Positions 1 through 9,988 of a DNA stretch of 43,300 nt are shown here, piece by piece. Numbering within the stretch: position 1 is the stretch's first letter; each line of letters begins with the position of its first letter. The notes below the pieces were generated by a model. The model did not search any database and was not told the DNA's origin. It saw only the letters and a list, made by a program, of their open reading frames with translations. Location of the stretch: NCBI GenBank assembly GCA_027575805.1, contig JANBPU010000136.1, positions 1 to 43,300 of the forward strand. Direction: 5' to 3'. The position numbers and the translations under genes are program-made. This DNA is from Mycoemilia scoparia. Lineage: Eukaryota; Kickxellomycota; Kickxellomycetes; Kickxellales; Kickxellaceae.

Positions 1-260
1 TTTGAAACTACAGATCCATCTGTTGTAACTACCTCTACCTCAAACCCTGATGGAGTGGTGGTAAGTGCACCTGATGGTTTTGTAGTACTTGAGGTTGGTA
101 CTTTATCAGTGAATGTTGGCCAGTGGAAGTTGAAGTCAATGTCCTCACATTCTCTATATGGCTTGCCAAAGACAGGAGTGATTGTTGAGCAGGCCTTTGA
201 AACTACAGATCCATCTGTTGTGACAATTTCAACCTCAACCCCTGATGGAATTTCACTTGT
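1..260 (-). repeat. In-frame 195-bp (65-residue) tandem repeat, about 1.3 copies visible
   Basis: The 26 bases starting at position 1 recur exactly at 196. Similarity continues with substitutions through the Thr-Thr-Pro-Ser-Gly segment (around 45-60 and 240-255). The 195-bp offset is a multiple of three, so the reading frame is kept. More copies may lie beyond the left edge. Confidence 0.7.
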
Positions 261-1430
261 GATTTCAGATTTTCCTGGACTACTGGTATTCTCTTCCGTC
301 ATATTTGTTTCTGATTCAGAACTATTCGTTATTGAAGTTTCCTCTTCACCCTTAGTGTCTGACTCTGAACTTGTTTGTGATATGAAAGATATAGATGTTT
401 TTGTTTCTTCAATACTGGTATTATTAGTTGATTCTGCTCCTTCATTGCTTGGGTTTCCTTCAGAAGATAGTTGTGTTTCTGATTCTCCGTTTGTTTTAGA
501 CCCAGTATCTTGAGATTGATCGCTTGGATTTCCTGTTGAGGGAGTTTGTGTTCCCAAGCTTTCACCATTTGAATCAGATCCTGGTTCTTGCGTCTGTTCA
601 CTTGGTGATTCACTCTCTTCAATATTTGTTGTTGTTATTTTAATTGGATTGCTTTCGCTTGATACATTGGTTTCTGAGGGTGCTACTGTAATATACTTCG
701 TCGATTCAACGGTTGTTTTCTCTGTCAATGTTACATTTTTTGTTTCTGTGACGATCTTTGTAACTTCTGTAGTTGCTAAGACAGACTCGGTAACAAAATC
801 TGTTTCTTTGACTGTTACAGTTTGCTCATCTTTTTGAAGTATTGTTTTTTCACTAAACACGGTATCATGTTCAGTGTCAGTAACATGAAATGTTGGGCCT
901 GGCACCTGTACTTCTACAGTCAAGTAGTCTGTATCTTTTTCGGTCACCGTTACGAAATCGGTAGTGGGAACAAAATCTGTCTCTTTATTTATCTCTGTCG
1001 TTGTCACTAGCTCAGTATCAACTTCTACCAGAGTTGTGGTATTGACTTCCGTTGTTGTTTCTTTTTCTGTCATAGTCTTTGTAACTTCAACCGTTTCTGT
1101 GGCAAACTCTGTTGAAACAGCAAACTCTGTCACTGTTTGAAGAAATGTTTTGACATCTGTTACAGTTTGTGTTGTAGCTAATATCTGAGAGGTTTTAGGA
1201 ACTCCATCAGAATCTGTGTCGAGGGTAACTGTTTCCTCAAAGGTTTGTGTCAAGAAAATAATTTCAACGTCGTCATCGTCATCGTCATCGTCATCATCAT
1301 CCCAACCCGTCCATCCCTTGGCATTGTTGTTATTATGTTGGGCTTTGTTGTTTTCTTCCTTGGCATGTACTGTATGAACAGCAAAGCCAATAATCAAAGC
1401 CAAATATAGCTTTGGCAAGTCTATTCTCAT
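1..1430 (-). CDS. Secreted Thr/Val-rich repeat protein, probable cell-wall protein (3' end outside window)
   Basis: An open minus-strand frame runs from an ATG at 1430 off the left edge without a stop, so about 476 residues are visible and the C-terminus is missing. Residues 1-24 look like a signal peptide: a few charged residues, then a hydrophobic stretch (LYLALIIGFAV) ending in VHA before KEEN. An Asn/His-rich stretch, a GWTGW motif and a run of about eleven Asp encoded by GAT/GAC codons (about 1269-1301) follow. The rest is dominated by short Thr/Val/Glu motifs of the TVTE, TEVTK and TDFVT kind, then Ser/Thr/Glu-rich sequence, and near the edge a 65-residue repeat (195 bp, in frame). Such composition is usual for fungal adhesins and GPI-anchored wall proteins; that role is inferred. 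No catalytic domain is recognised, and a GPI signal would lie outside the window. It is divergent from HIS2. Confidence 0.6.
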   Translation of the reverse strand, partial: MRIDLPKLYLALIIGFAVHTVHAKEENNKAQHNNNNAKGWTGWDDDDDDDDDDDVEIIFLTQTFEETVTLDTDSDGVPKTSQILATTQTVTDVKTFLQTVTEFAVSTEFATETVEVTKTMTEKETTTEVNTTTLVEVDTELVTTTEINKETDFVPTTDFVTVTEKDTDYLTVEVQVPGPTFHVTDTEHDTVFSEKTILQKDEQTVTVKETDFVTESVLATTEVTKIVTETKNVTLTEKTTVESTKYITVAPSETNVSSESNPIKITTTNIEESESPSEQTQEPGSDSNGESLGTQTPSTGNPSDQSQDTGSKTNGESETQLSSEGNPSNEGAESTNNTSIEETKTSISFISQTSSESDTKGEEETSITNSSESETNMTEENTSSPGKSEITSEIPSGVEVEIVTTDGSVVSKACSTITPVFGKPYRECEDIDFNFHWPTFTDKVPTSSTTKPSGALTTTPSGFEVEVVTTDGSVVS

Positions 1431-2637
1431 CCTAAATTATTATTTAGTGCAAAGAATATTATAAATAATAAGAATAGGGGTATAAACAGAGATTCGGGCA
1501 TAGGAATTCTGTTCCAGCCTTGAAGTCTTTTTAAATAGCTTAAAAGGAAAGTCAAGTGTTTCCCATCTCCAAACATGCATTAAAAACCTAGCCATATAAC
1601 TATTATTAAAACACTTCAGAATTATTAGACATCCCAGGCAACAGGCTTGAAGATATTCATGAAAAGAGCCATGCTTTGTAGATTGGTATTTACTACATTT
1701 ATAGTGTATATATTTTTATAATTAATACTACTGCAAGAGTTGCATATGTATTGAAGTATGCTATACTCTTTAAACCATTTTAGACATTTATTAAATCGCC
1801 GTGTGATGCCTTTTTTGACTTTTCTCTACTACTTTTATTTCTATATATCTAAAATCAAAACCAGTTTAACCCGAAGTAAGTGTGGTGATAGTTTAACAGG
1901 AAAGGTGCATAAAAGGATAATGCCCAGTTGTCAGGCTAGCATTTGAAATGTGTGGCTATATTGCAATAAAGCGGCTCAACTGCACAGTAATTCAGGTAGA
2001 ACATACTGAAGACTCGGGTATATTGATCTATTTTCTAAATATTTTCGGATTCAGGGTTTAGAGGGGTACTGTCTTGACTCCTCTTGAGACCATGCTAATC
2101 ACTCTCCATGTAACTGCGATTTCTGTTTAGAACTTTGTTACGGTCCGCAGGCCTACTATTAAAAAAACCTCTTAGCGCAAGGTTGAATCGGGTACAGACG
2201 ATGGTTCGATATTAGATATGTGATAACAATACCTTGTAGCTGTACTTTCTTTAAAAAAGATAAAAGGGGTTTAGATTCTACCTGGCCAGGGAATCCACAA
2301 TGACACTAAACCAAGTCAGATCCTGGTTTATAAAAGGTCATAAAGTGCAGGTATGTCATTTAATAGGAGGGTTTTATAAATCAAGTATGATTGACAGCAA
2401 GGTTATTTTTGTCCAAATTATGTGGGCTATTGGATTGTTTGCTTGATTCCACTTACAGGCAACAAACCTTATAAAAATGCTTATATTTGCCCATAAGCAA
2501 AGCTGTTGATCTCGTTTAGAATAGCTAAGATATTCATATATAGATATCTATAATGCTTATTAGTCATATTCTAACCTTACACCACACCAATAGGATTTAT
2601 AGGCATCTACGCGTCCCCAGTATAAGTATAAACATCG
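1431..2637. other. Divergent spacer between the wall-protein gene and HIS2
   Basis: AT-rich with no convincing ORF or RNA gene. It should hold both promoters. TGACTC, the core of the fungal Gcn4/Cpc1 amino-acid-control element, occurs at 2075-2080, about 560 bp upstream of HIS2, and an ACGCGT hexamer at 2609-2614 lies 24 bp before the HIS2 ATG. Both are short enough to be chance matches. Confidence 0.5.
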
Positions 2638-3552
2638 ATGCCGTTCACATTCCACACTCACTCTGGCCAGTTCTGCAACCATGCTCATGGGACCTTGGAG
2701 GAAGTGATTGAATCAGCCAAGAGCAAAAAGTTTCATACCATCGGCCTATCCGAGCATATCCCAAGAACTAGAGCCAAAGATCTATACCCAGAAGAGTCTC
2801 ATTTGACCCCACCAGATTTGTTTGAATTATTCGAAAATTATGTGGAAGAGGCCAGGCGCCTGAAGGCATTGAATGAGAACAAGATCAACATTATTATTGG
2901 GGCTGAGACAGAGTATATCACTCCAGAGGCAACATCGCTAATTGAGGAGTTAAGATCCAAATATAGCTTAGACTATGTTGTTGGATCTCTACACCACGTT
3001 AAAGAAATTCCCATAGATTTTGACAAGGAAACGTATCAAAAGGCACTTGATTCATGTGGCGGAGACTACAATGAACTTTACAGCGTGTACTTTGATGCAC
3101 AGTATGAGCTAATAACAAGGATCAAGCCTGAAGTCATTGGTCATTTCGATCTGATTCGGATATTTTCTCCCAAATCCGAACAAAGTTTGGCTGACAGGCC
3201 CGAGGTATGGGCCAAGGTTCAGAGAAATATCGATGCTGCAATCAAATACAATGCAATATTTGAGATCAACAGCCGAGCTTGGAAAAAAGGACTTCCCAAT
3301 GCTTATCCACTAAAAGACGTGCTCCAAGAGTTGATCAACCGCGGTGCCAAATTTACTATAAGCGATGACAGTCATGGACCACGAGATGTTGGGTTATACT
3401 ACTCGAATCTCTTCGAATATCTAAAGACTATGAATATCAAAACTCTGAGCTACTTTGTAAAGGACAGTGACAATGATGTCTTGCGTTGTGTTGAATTGAC
3501 TGATGCGCTCAATCACCCATTTTGGACACTCAATGGATATAACCAAAACTAA
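2638..3552 (+). CDS. HIS2: Histidinol-phosphatase (PHP family)
   Basis: This 304-residue single-exon protein matches fungal His2. The enzyme hydrolyses L-histidinol phosphate to L-histidinol, the penultimate phosphate-removing step of histidine synthesis, and uses a metal cluster in a PHP-type barrel. The expected metal ligands are visible in order: His6 and His8 (FHTHSG), Glu39-His40 (GLSEHIPR), Glu90/Glu92 (GAETEY), His119-His120 (GSLHHVKEIPIDFD), His169 and Asp171 (GHFD), and Asp243/Asp244 with His246 (ISDDSHG). The start is secure because the first metal motif begins six residues after the ATG, as in relatives. Length is close to the family norm and no intron is needed. It stands alone, as is usual for fungal histidine genes. 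Nothing looks broken. Confidence 0.96.
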   Translation: MPFTFHTHSGQFCNHAHGTLEEVIESAKSKKFHTIGLSEHIPRTRAKDLYPEESHLTPPDLFELFENYVEEARRLKALNENKINIIIGAETEYITPEATSLIEELRSKYSLDYVVGSLHHVKEIPIDFDKETYQKALDSCGGDYNELYSVYFDAQYELITRIKPEVIGHFDLIRIFSPKSEQSLADRPEVWAKVQRNIDAAIKYNAIFEINSRAWKKGLPNAYPLKDVLQELINRGAKFTISDDSHGPRDVGLYYSNLFEYLKTMNIKTLSYFVKDSDNDVLRCVELTDALNHPFWTLNGYNQN

Positions 3553-4003
3553 CGGATATCCAACAATTATAATTTCAACATACTGCCAATTTTCTTATAA
3601 TACACACAAGGGTTGTCATTTTTAGAATTGTATATATTAGAATGCCATCGAATTATATACAATGAAAATCTTTAGAAACCAAAACTTGAGTCAATCTACA
3701 AATGCTTTGTCTCCAGGTGCGGGATAATGAATTCAGTTCCTAGCGCATTTTGTGAACTATAATGCCATATATTTGTTACTGCTTTGCAATCTGGAAACGG
3801 GCAGGACCACAAGCCATCGTAATTCACGAACATTATCGGAACCTATGAGTAAAAACACAAATATATGTATATAAAAGATGAGTTTAATGTATTTGTCAAT
3901 CTATCTATAAACATTTCATTCATTGCGACCAATACGATGTGACATTTTGGACTTGAGTAATATATTTGCTGAGATTACATTGACAAAAGTGTCTTGCTTT
4001 TAT
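3553..4003. other. HIS2 downstream spacer
   Basis: AT-rich, holding the HIS2 3' untranslated region and then non-coding sequence up to the stop codon of the minus-strand coding remnant. No recognised element. Confidence 0.5.
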
Positions 4004-6098
4004 TCACATCGGCCCATTTTCTGGGAGAGCAGCAAACTTTGGATTCAGCATACTGGTTGGAGTTTTTAGCTTAAAACTTGTGTTACTTATACTAGTAGTA
4101 TTTAGTGGCTTTCTAATCAATGACGAGGCTTCTGTGGAGGCGATTGTATTGACATCTAGCTTTTTGTTATTACTCATCATAAAGCCATGTTGATCCAGTA
4201 CAATATCTTTGCTGTGCTCCTCTTCCCTGCTTTTGTCGATAATGGCGCTTGTTGGTTCAGGCCAAAGCAACAGCAATTCATCTTGAGATGTCTTTTGATG
4301 GCCAGTGATGCTGCCATTTATTGAGTCGGAATGGCGCAGGTTCACCATACCATTGGCATTATCGGTTTTTAGTTCTTTCAAGGATGCTGCTCTCTTGACT
4401 GCAATAAAAAATTCATCTGAGGAGCTAAAGTACCCGTTATCATTATAATACTTGAACTACTACTGCTACTAATAATGCTGGTATCACTACGCCTACCATC
4501 TTCAATATTGCAGCTCCTGGTGATGTCAATGTGATTACTATTGGCGTCTTCTTCATGATACCCATTGATAGCAGTGGAAATGAGATTTTCTTTTTTTGGG
4601 CGTGGTTTTGGAATACCCATAGTGACCAGCAACGGTGCCGGCCAAGATGTGCGAAATCTCGGTTGGAGGCGGGATGATAACATGGCACTTACCAAGGCGT
4701 GGTTGTTGGGACTTGCCCAAAGCTCGCTTTCTATGAGATTTTCTGGGATTTGTCAGACCCTTAATGGCATTGTTGCCGATATTGTCATTGGCATTTTCAT
4801 GAGTGATAAGGCGGGGTGAAGTGGAAATAGGAATAGAGACAGGTTGACTAATTTTTTTCCTCTCCTGTTCAAGTGGACAACTCCATAAAAGTACATTGCT
4901 AGCTAAAGAATTATTCTCAATATTGGTGGTGTCAAGATAGTGCCATTACTAATCATAGCTTGCCTGGCATTAATGTGACGCCGAGGGGTTTTGGTCATCT
5001 AGCCCTTCCCTAACACCTCCAACGCAACAGTCCTCGATGTCGTTGCCTGGACTGCTTGGGCTTGAATCTACTGACGCTGAATTGGCAATTCTGTCGAACA
5101 GATTGTATAGACTTGCGTTGCAAATGGTTATTTCGGTGCAAGTTCTCTCTACAGCCCTTGGAACTGGAATGTTGAATGTGCTTTACAGCAATGGTAGTCC
5201 GAATGACATTCGTACTACTATAGATGCAACTCCCTTATGTCTGGATACATCATTGCTATATCGTAGCCTTGACCATCACTGAATACATTTCCAACGTAGT
5301 CTTATTGTTCGGGCCACAGCTGTTTACAAGAGAAAGGCATTTCCACGTGGGATTAGAACAAGCAATTGGGTCGTTTTTAAAACTATTAAAGTATGGCTTG
5401 TCAATTTCATCATCCTTCTAGGGCTGAAGCTCTGGCTTCTCTTGATGCTCGTTTGTCAGAAAGGCTCCATATCTTTGCCACACATCTACTACAGTATGGG
5501 GGTTCTAGGATAATGTGTATAACTGCATCATTGGCATCTGGGTTCAGGCCCTCGCCCACTATATAAATGTACAGGAATGCTACACATCTAGTTCCTTAAT
5601 CAAAGCTCTGATTATATGTTGTGTATTGCTGCCAGCAGTAGCTGTTCGTTGATGCAACCTGTGCTGGACGATTTCAAATAACCATTGTTGGAACCAAACA
5701 CCGATAGGCCCAAGACGCTTTACAGACTATAAATAACGGTTAAAATGTTAAAACAAAAAGAGACTGCAAAAACATGCATTAATAGACTCACTCGATGTAG
5801 GGTGAATGTGTACTGCATCATGCGGAATGAGTGTATGTACATGTGCGAACGATTGTTACCATAGACAGACATCATTGCACATGTGCTTGAAGAGTCATCC
5901 GCAATAATGGGTGGCCTGATCACAAATATCGAGCAATGTTGTTCCTTTGTGATAACCGATTAAGATTATGAAAAATGTGGAGTTCTTATGCACACGATGA
6001 TGACAATGCGCATGGGGCTCTAGCCAACAGGGTTGCCCAGTTACCACACGTTCAGGTTTGCTTGAATACGAATTAAACTCTCGCATCTCGGACAACAA
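4004..6098 (-). pseudogene. Disrupted protein-coding remnant of unknown family
   Basis: Reading the minus strand from about 6098 down to 4004 gives a series of protein-like segments with normal composition. They are separated by stops and frame changes that single introns do not resolve. Examples are GEGLNPDANDAVIHIILEP near 5560-5500, NPTWKCLSLVNSCG near 5360, PRAVERTCTEITICNASLYN near 5150, and WSCPLEQERKKISQPV near 4880. The 3' part is the best preserved: a Ser-rich segment joins in frame through a plausible short intron (donor GTATTA about 4454, acceptor TTGCAG about 4401) to a 120-residue disordered tail that stops at 4004. I cannot assign a family. Alternatives are a live gene with several unrecognised introns plus assembly indels, or two neighbouring remnants. 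The opposite-strand ORFs here look like shadows. Confidence 0.35.
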
Positions 6099-6877
6099 TT
6101 TACCAATGCAACCGGCGCTTAAACATAATAAACTATTTTGTGTTTTCTTAGGTCGACTTTAATACGGAATGGTCAGGGTTGCTAGGCCAAGATAGAAAAG
6201 GGACTAGAGCGCAAATATATGCACATGTCCAGTATTGTTGGTGTCAAGTGATTAGTATGATGAACTTTGACCATGCACACGCACTCATATCTAGGAAAGC
6301 AACTAAAGATACAAATTGGGGACATCTAAAGAGTGAGACTCAGGAGTTAACAAAGGCATTGGTTTTTTTACCACCCAAAAGCCTCCCAGAGATCAGCACA
6401 AGGAGCTCCTGATGCACATTGACCACAAGGGTTTCATGAGCGCCGAGCCAGCCACCAATTTGCGCTGGCATCTTAATTGAAATATCATTGCAAAGAATGT
6501 ATTTGCGGAGTGTGCTTAGGAATCACTCTCCGGGTTTGGACATGAATGCCGATGACTGGCGTATCATGACAGACAGAGGCCATTGCGGGCACTTTACACA
6601 TAGTGGGATGCCTGTTTTCTCTAGAGGGAAATAAGAAGAGAAAGAAGACCCTTTCTGTCAGGAGATGTTGTTGGCAATGCCACTGTATGTCCAAAATAAA
6701 ACTCTATATAAATAGGAGTGCAGGCACAGAATCCCTTGCTTAATTCAGCCCCTCAACGTTTGCAGTATTCCTCGTTGCTGTCGACACTGTCTTGTACTTT
6801 TAACTCCTTGTAACTTCTGTTGCTCAGAAATTTACATCTTTTTCGCCTTGTTTCGTGTATACTATAAATAGACCGCC
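6099..6877. other. Upstream region of the MFS transporter gene
   Basis: No convincing gene. Small ORFs on both strands (6179-6412 plus, 6485-6694 minus) show no recognisable family. The last 170 bp hold a TATA-like box and presumably the transporter 5' untranslated region. Confidence 0.4.
6705..6715 (+). promoter_or_regulatory. TATA box of the MFS transporter gene
   Basis: TATATAAATAG, a good match to the eukaryotic TATA consensus, lies about 163 bp upstream of the ATG at 6878. A pyrimidine-rich leader lies between them. Assignment is by position and sequence only. Confidence 0.5.
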
Positions 6878-9075
6878 ATGAGCTCATCAAATGAAACTAT
6901 CAACAAACAGTCGGTGACGATGACATTGGACCAGGAAAAGGGAGTTTCCTCCAACTCAAGTTCATCATCCTTGGCATTGGATTGGGAACTTGATGATGAA
7001 GAAAAGAAGCATCTGAAGAGTTACTACCGCAAAAGCGATCTGAGGATTACTCTATTCTTCTGTGTTGGCTTTATGCTTGACTTCATGGTCAGAATTACTA
7101 TCAGTACGTATTATCACCAGCTCCCAATGCAAGGCTCCGCTCCACTAATATCATTGCTACAACAGATGCGAGAGCACTGCCTCTTTTTCTTTATAGAAAT
7201 TCATGATCTAAATTAACCATTTCTGACTTTTTTTGCTGCTGTGCAATTGTTTTTAATAGGTGGTGCAAAGATCGTCGGCATTGTCGAAAAACTCAATCTC
7301 AACGAGTCGGATTTCAACGTAGCACTTTCTCTTTTCTATATCGGACATATGTTGTTCCAGATACCCTCAAACATTATCCTAAAAACAACCAAACCCACCC
7401 TGTGGATGATGTTTCTTCTCATTGGCATGGGCGGTGTTACAATGGCTACTGCTGCAGTAACAGGAAAGACCAGTTTGTATATCTGCCGTATCGTCCTCGG
7501 GATCATTGAAGGTATGCGAGAGAAATCTCATTCGGCTTTTTAATAGTCCCCAAACAAATCCATTTCGATATATGCAGTAATTTACTCATGTGGTTTGATG
7601 AATTTTGTAATATATAAATAGCTGGATATCCTGCAGGATCATTGTATTTCTTGTACTCGTGGTATCCAAGGTCCGAGGTCGGAAAAAGGATTGGGTATTT
7701 TTACAGCTTCGCAGCTGTTTCCAATGTTATCGAAGGGCCGATAAATGCTGGACTCTCTAAAATCAAAAGCAATGCTCTACAACAGTGGCAATGGTATGTA
7801 GGCACACAAAAATATATTTATTGTATAATTAAGCAATGCTAAGGTTTGCTTGGGCAGTAATTATACTTATTGACAATGCTTCATTGTGTCTTTTATATTT
7901 GTTTATAGGCCTTTCCTCATCATTGGTATCCTTCCTTGCGTATGGGGCATAATCGGCCTTTTCATGGTCAGAGATTATCCTCAGACTGCCAGCTTCCTCA
8001 CCCTCGAAGAAAGAAAGGTTATTCACAAAGTTCTCAGCTCACAGGGTAACAAGACTAACCAGAAGGGCTTTAGCTGGAAGCAGGCCAGGTTTGCCTTAAC
8101 CAACTGGAGCATCTGGGTCTGTTGTATCATGGGATTTGCTGCTCAAGTGCTCTTCAACGCCGGTGCCTTGTTTGGCCCAGTTCTCCTAAAGAGCATGGGA
8201 TTCTCTACAGAAATGGCCAATGGTTTTAACGCTATACCAAATATCTTTGGTTTCCTCTCCTTGGTCTTTTCAGGATGGGTCGTCAACATGGTCGGAAGCA
8301 CTGGTATCACTCAGGCAGTCTGCGAAGCCGTGGCTGCAATAGGATTCATCCTCTGTGTTGCTACAACCCAAAAGGCAGCTTTGGTAAGTCATATTGCTTT
8401 ACACATTACTATACCATACCACCCAGACTTTCCACATATGGGTATTGAAATTTCGTTAATTGTATACCTCTAATATTTTGTCATAGATCGCCGGGTTTTG
8501 TATATTTGTAATTGCTACTGCCCCTGGAATGGCCCTGGCCCCAGCTTGGGTTTCATCTAACCAGGTAAGAATCAGTTTATATATTTGCTAATATGCAGGG
8601 ATGTGCTACTTAGCCCAAGAATTGTAGCTAAAATTAACATATCTGCGTATGCTGTACAATATTTTCTATACAGGCCGGTACTACCAAGCCAGTAATAGCT
8701 AGTGCACTAATTAGCGCTGTCGCGTCTTTTGGAGGCTTCACTACATCGTATATATATAGAGACCAAGATGCTCCCCGCTACAGTAAGTACCAGTAATCTC
8801 CCCCGAATATCAATGTATAAATGTCTGACCAGATGTGACTTTGTATGGAGGCAGGCTCTCTCTAACCATAATATCTAATATGACTTTTAGTTTTGGGTCA
8901 TGCTGTTGGCATTGCGCTATGTGGTGTCGTTATTGTTACCTCATTGCCCCTAACCTGGCTACTCCATAGAGAGAATCGCAAACGTGATAGCAGCAATTCT
9001 GATATTTCTCATCTTAACGAGCAAGAGATAATAGATCTATGTGACCGTCACCCCGAATTCCGCTATCGTATTTAA
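6878..9075 (+). CDS. MFS transporter, allantoate permease (Dal5/Tna1/Liz1-type) family
   Basis: Seven exons join in frame: 6878-7103, 7260-7511, 7622-7793, 7909-8383, 8487-8564, 8674-8782 and 8891-9075, giving 498 residues, the usual family length. All introns are GT-AG (103-156 nt). The protein has a Ser-rich cytosolic N-terminus, the YYRKSDLRI entry to helix 1, GHMLFQIPSNIILK in the helix 2-3 region, ICRIVLGIIEAGYPAG in helix 4 (family pattern: R, then G, then E-A-G-P-G) and YSWYPRSEVGKRIGYFYS after it. The second half supplies six more hydrophobic segments and a charged tail. The family carries anionic nutrients such as allantoate, ureidosuccinate, nicotinate or pantothenate by proton symport at the plasma membrane. 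The substrate cannot be read from this sequence. One MITE-like element lies about 210 bp past the stop. Confidence 0.9.
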
Positions 9076-9988
9076 GTTATATACATATTATTCAAATCTA
9101 TTTGTTGTATTTATTCTTTATTTTTGTAGTGTTACAAGATTTGTTGGCTTTTTAAGACTTCATTTTATTAAATTCATGCCAAAATGTGTCCTATTACTCA
9201 ATAAGAATGATCGATTTATACCTTGAAGGTGTGAAAATGATGCCATTATGTACCACAGTCAGGTCTTGCTTTCAATACTTTGGCCATATGGGCAATAATT
9301 TTTGAAGGGTGAATTTTGGTGACTGATGATTATAGGGGCAATCACAGCCAAATGGATGTCCAGTTTTACTAATAAACTTTCACCCTTCAAGAATAGTCTC
9401 CCATATAGCAGGTTCTCTACTAAAAGGGAACTGACAGATGCTCTCATACATTTCCTGCAAAATCAACTCATAAGACATACATTTTAGCTGGAATCTCGGT
9501 GATGATTGACTAATATCTAAGGGAATATTCTAGTACTACCCTTTAGAAGAGACTTTGTCATACATAAAATAGTTTAAATGATGATTCCAAGCACAAAGAT
9601 CAGCATTTGAACCTTTAAACAGTCAATCTCAACAAACATGGTACCTCTGGATTAAATCAAATCAAGATACTATGCGTTCGCGTCGTTTTGGTGAGACAAA
9701 ATAAAGCAATGGCTACATAAGTTTTCTTTTAGTACACATTGAACTTTTCATTTTCTAGCATTGTAATTATATTATATCCAAGTGGCTTTGACAAAATATA
9801 TCAACTCTTTGCTCCGCCTCTTTATTAAATATATCTTTATACATAAACCCAGACATTTATCAGTATTTTTGAACGTGATCATTCTGTCCTTGGCTTAAAT
9901 AGCCAACAACTATCTTTTGCTCACAGACTTTTAATGACCTGTATACCTTAATAGCTTATATAGCAGGTAATTATATCTAGTCGGTTTT
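9076..9988. other. Spacer between the MFS gene and the BRCT gene
   Basis: AT-rich, with no gene seen. It holds the transporter 3' untranslated region, one MITE-like element at 9287-9405 and the promoter of the BRCT gene. Confidence 0.5.
9287..9405 (+). mobile_element. MITE-like element, copy A
   Basis: A non-coding element of about 119 bp including a TA at each end. The left end (TGGGCAATAATTTTTGAAGG) is matched in inverted form by the right end, most clearly over CACCCTTCAA. The interior carries the family core TATAGGGGCAATCACAGCC. It is most similar to copy D at 29032. There is no coding capacity, so movement would need a transposase elsewhere. The TA duplication and size fit a Tc1/mariner-type MITE. 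Confidence 0.75.

Noticed and set aside
2180..2230. tRNA-like B box (GGTTCGATATT)
   Set aside because: It lacks the closing CC of a B box, and no acceptor stem or cloverleaf can be drawn around it.
2609..2614. ACGCGT upstream of HIS2 as a cell-cycle element
   Set aside because: The hexamer occurs at least four times in the window, about what composition predicts, and HIS2 is not expected to be G1/S regulated.
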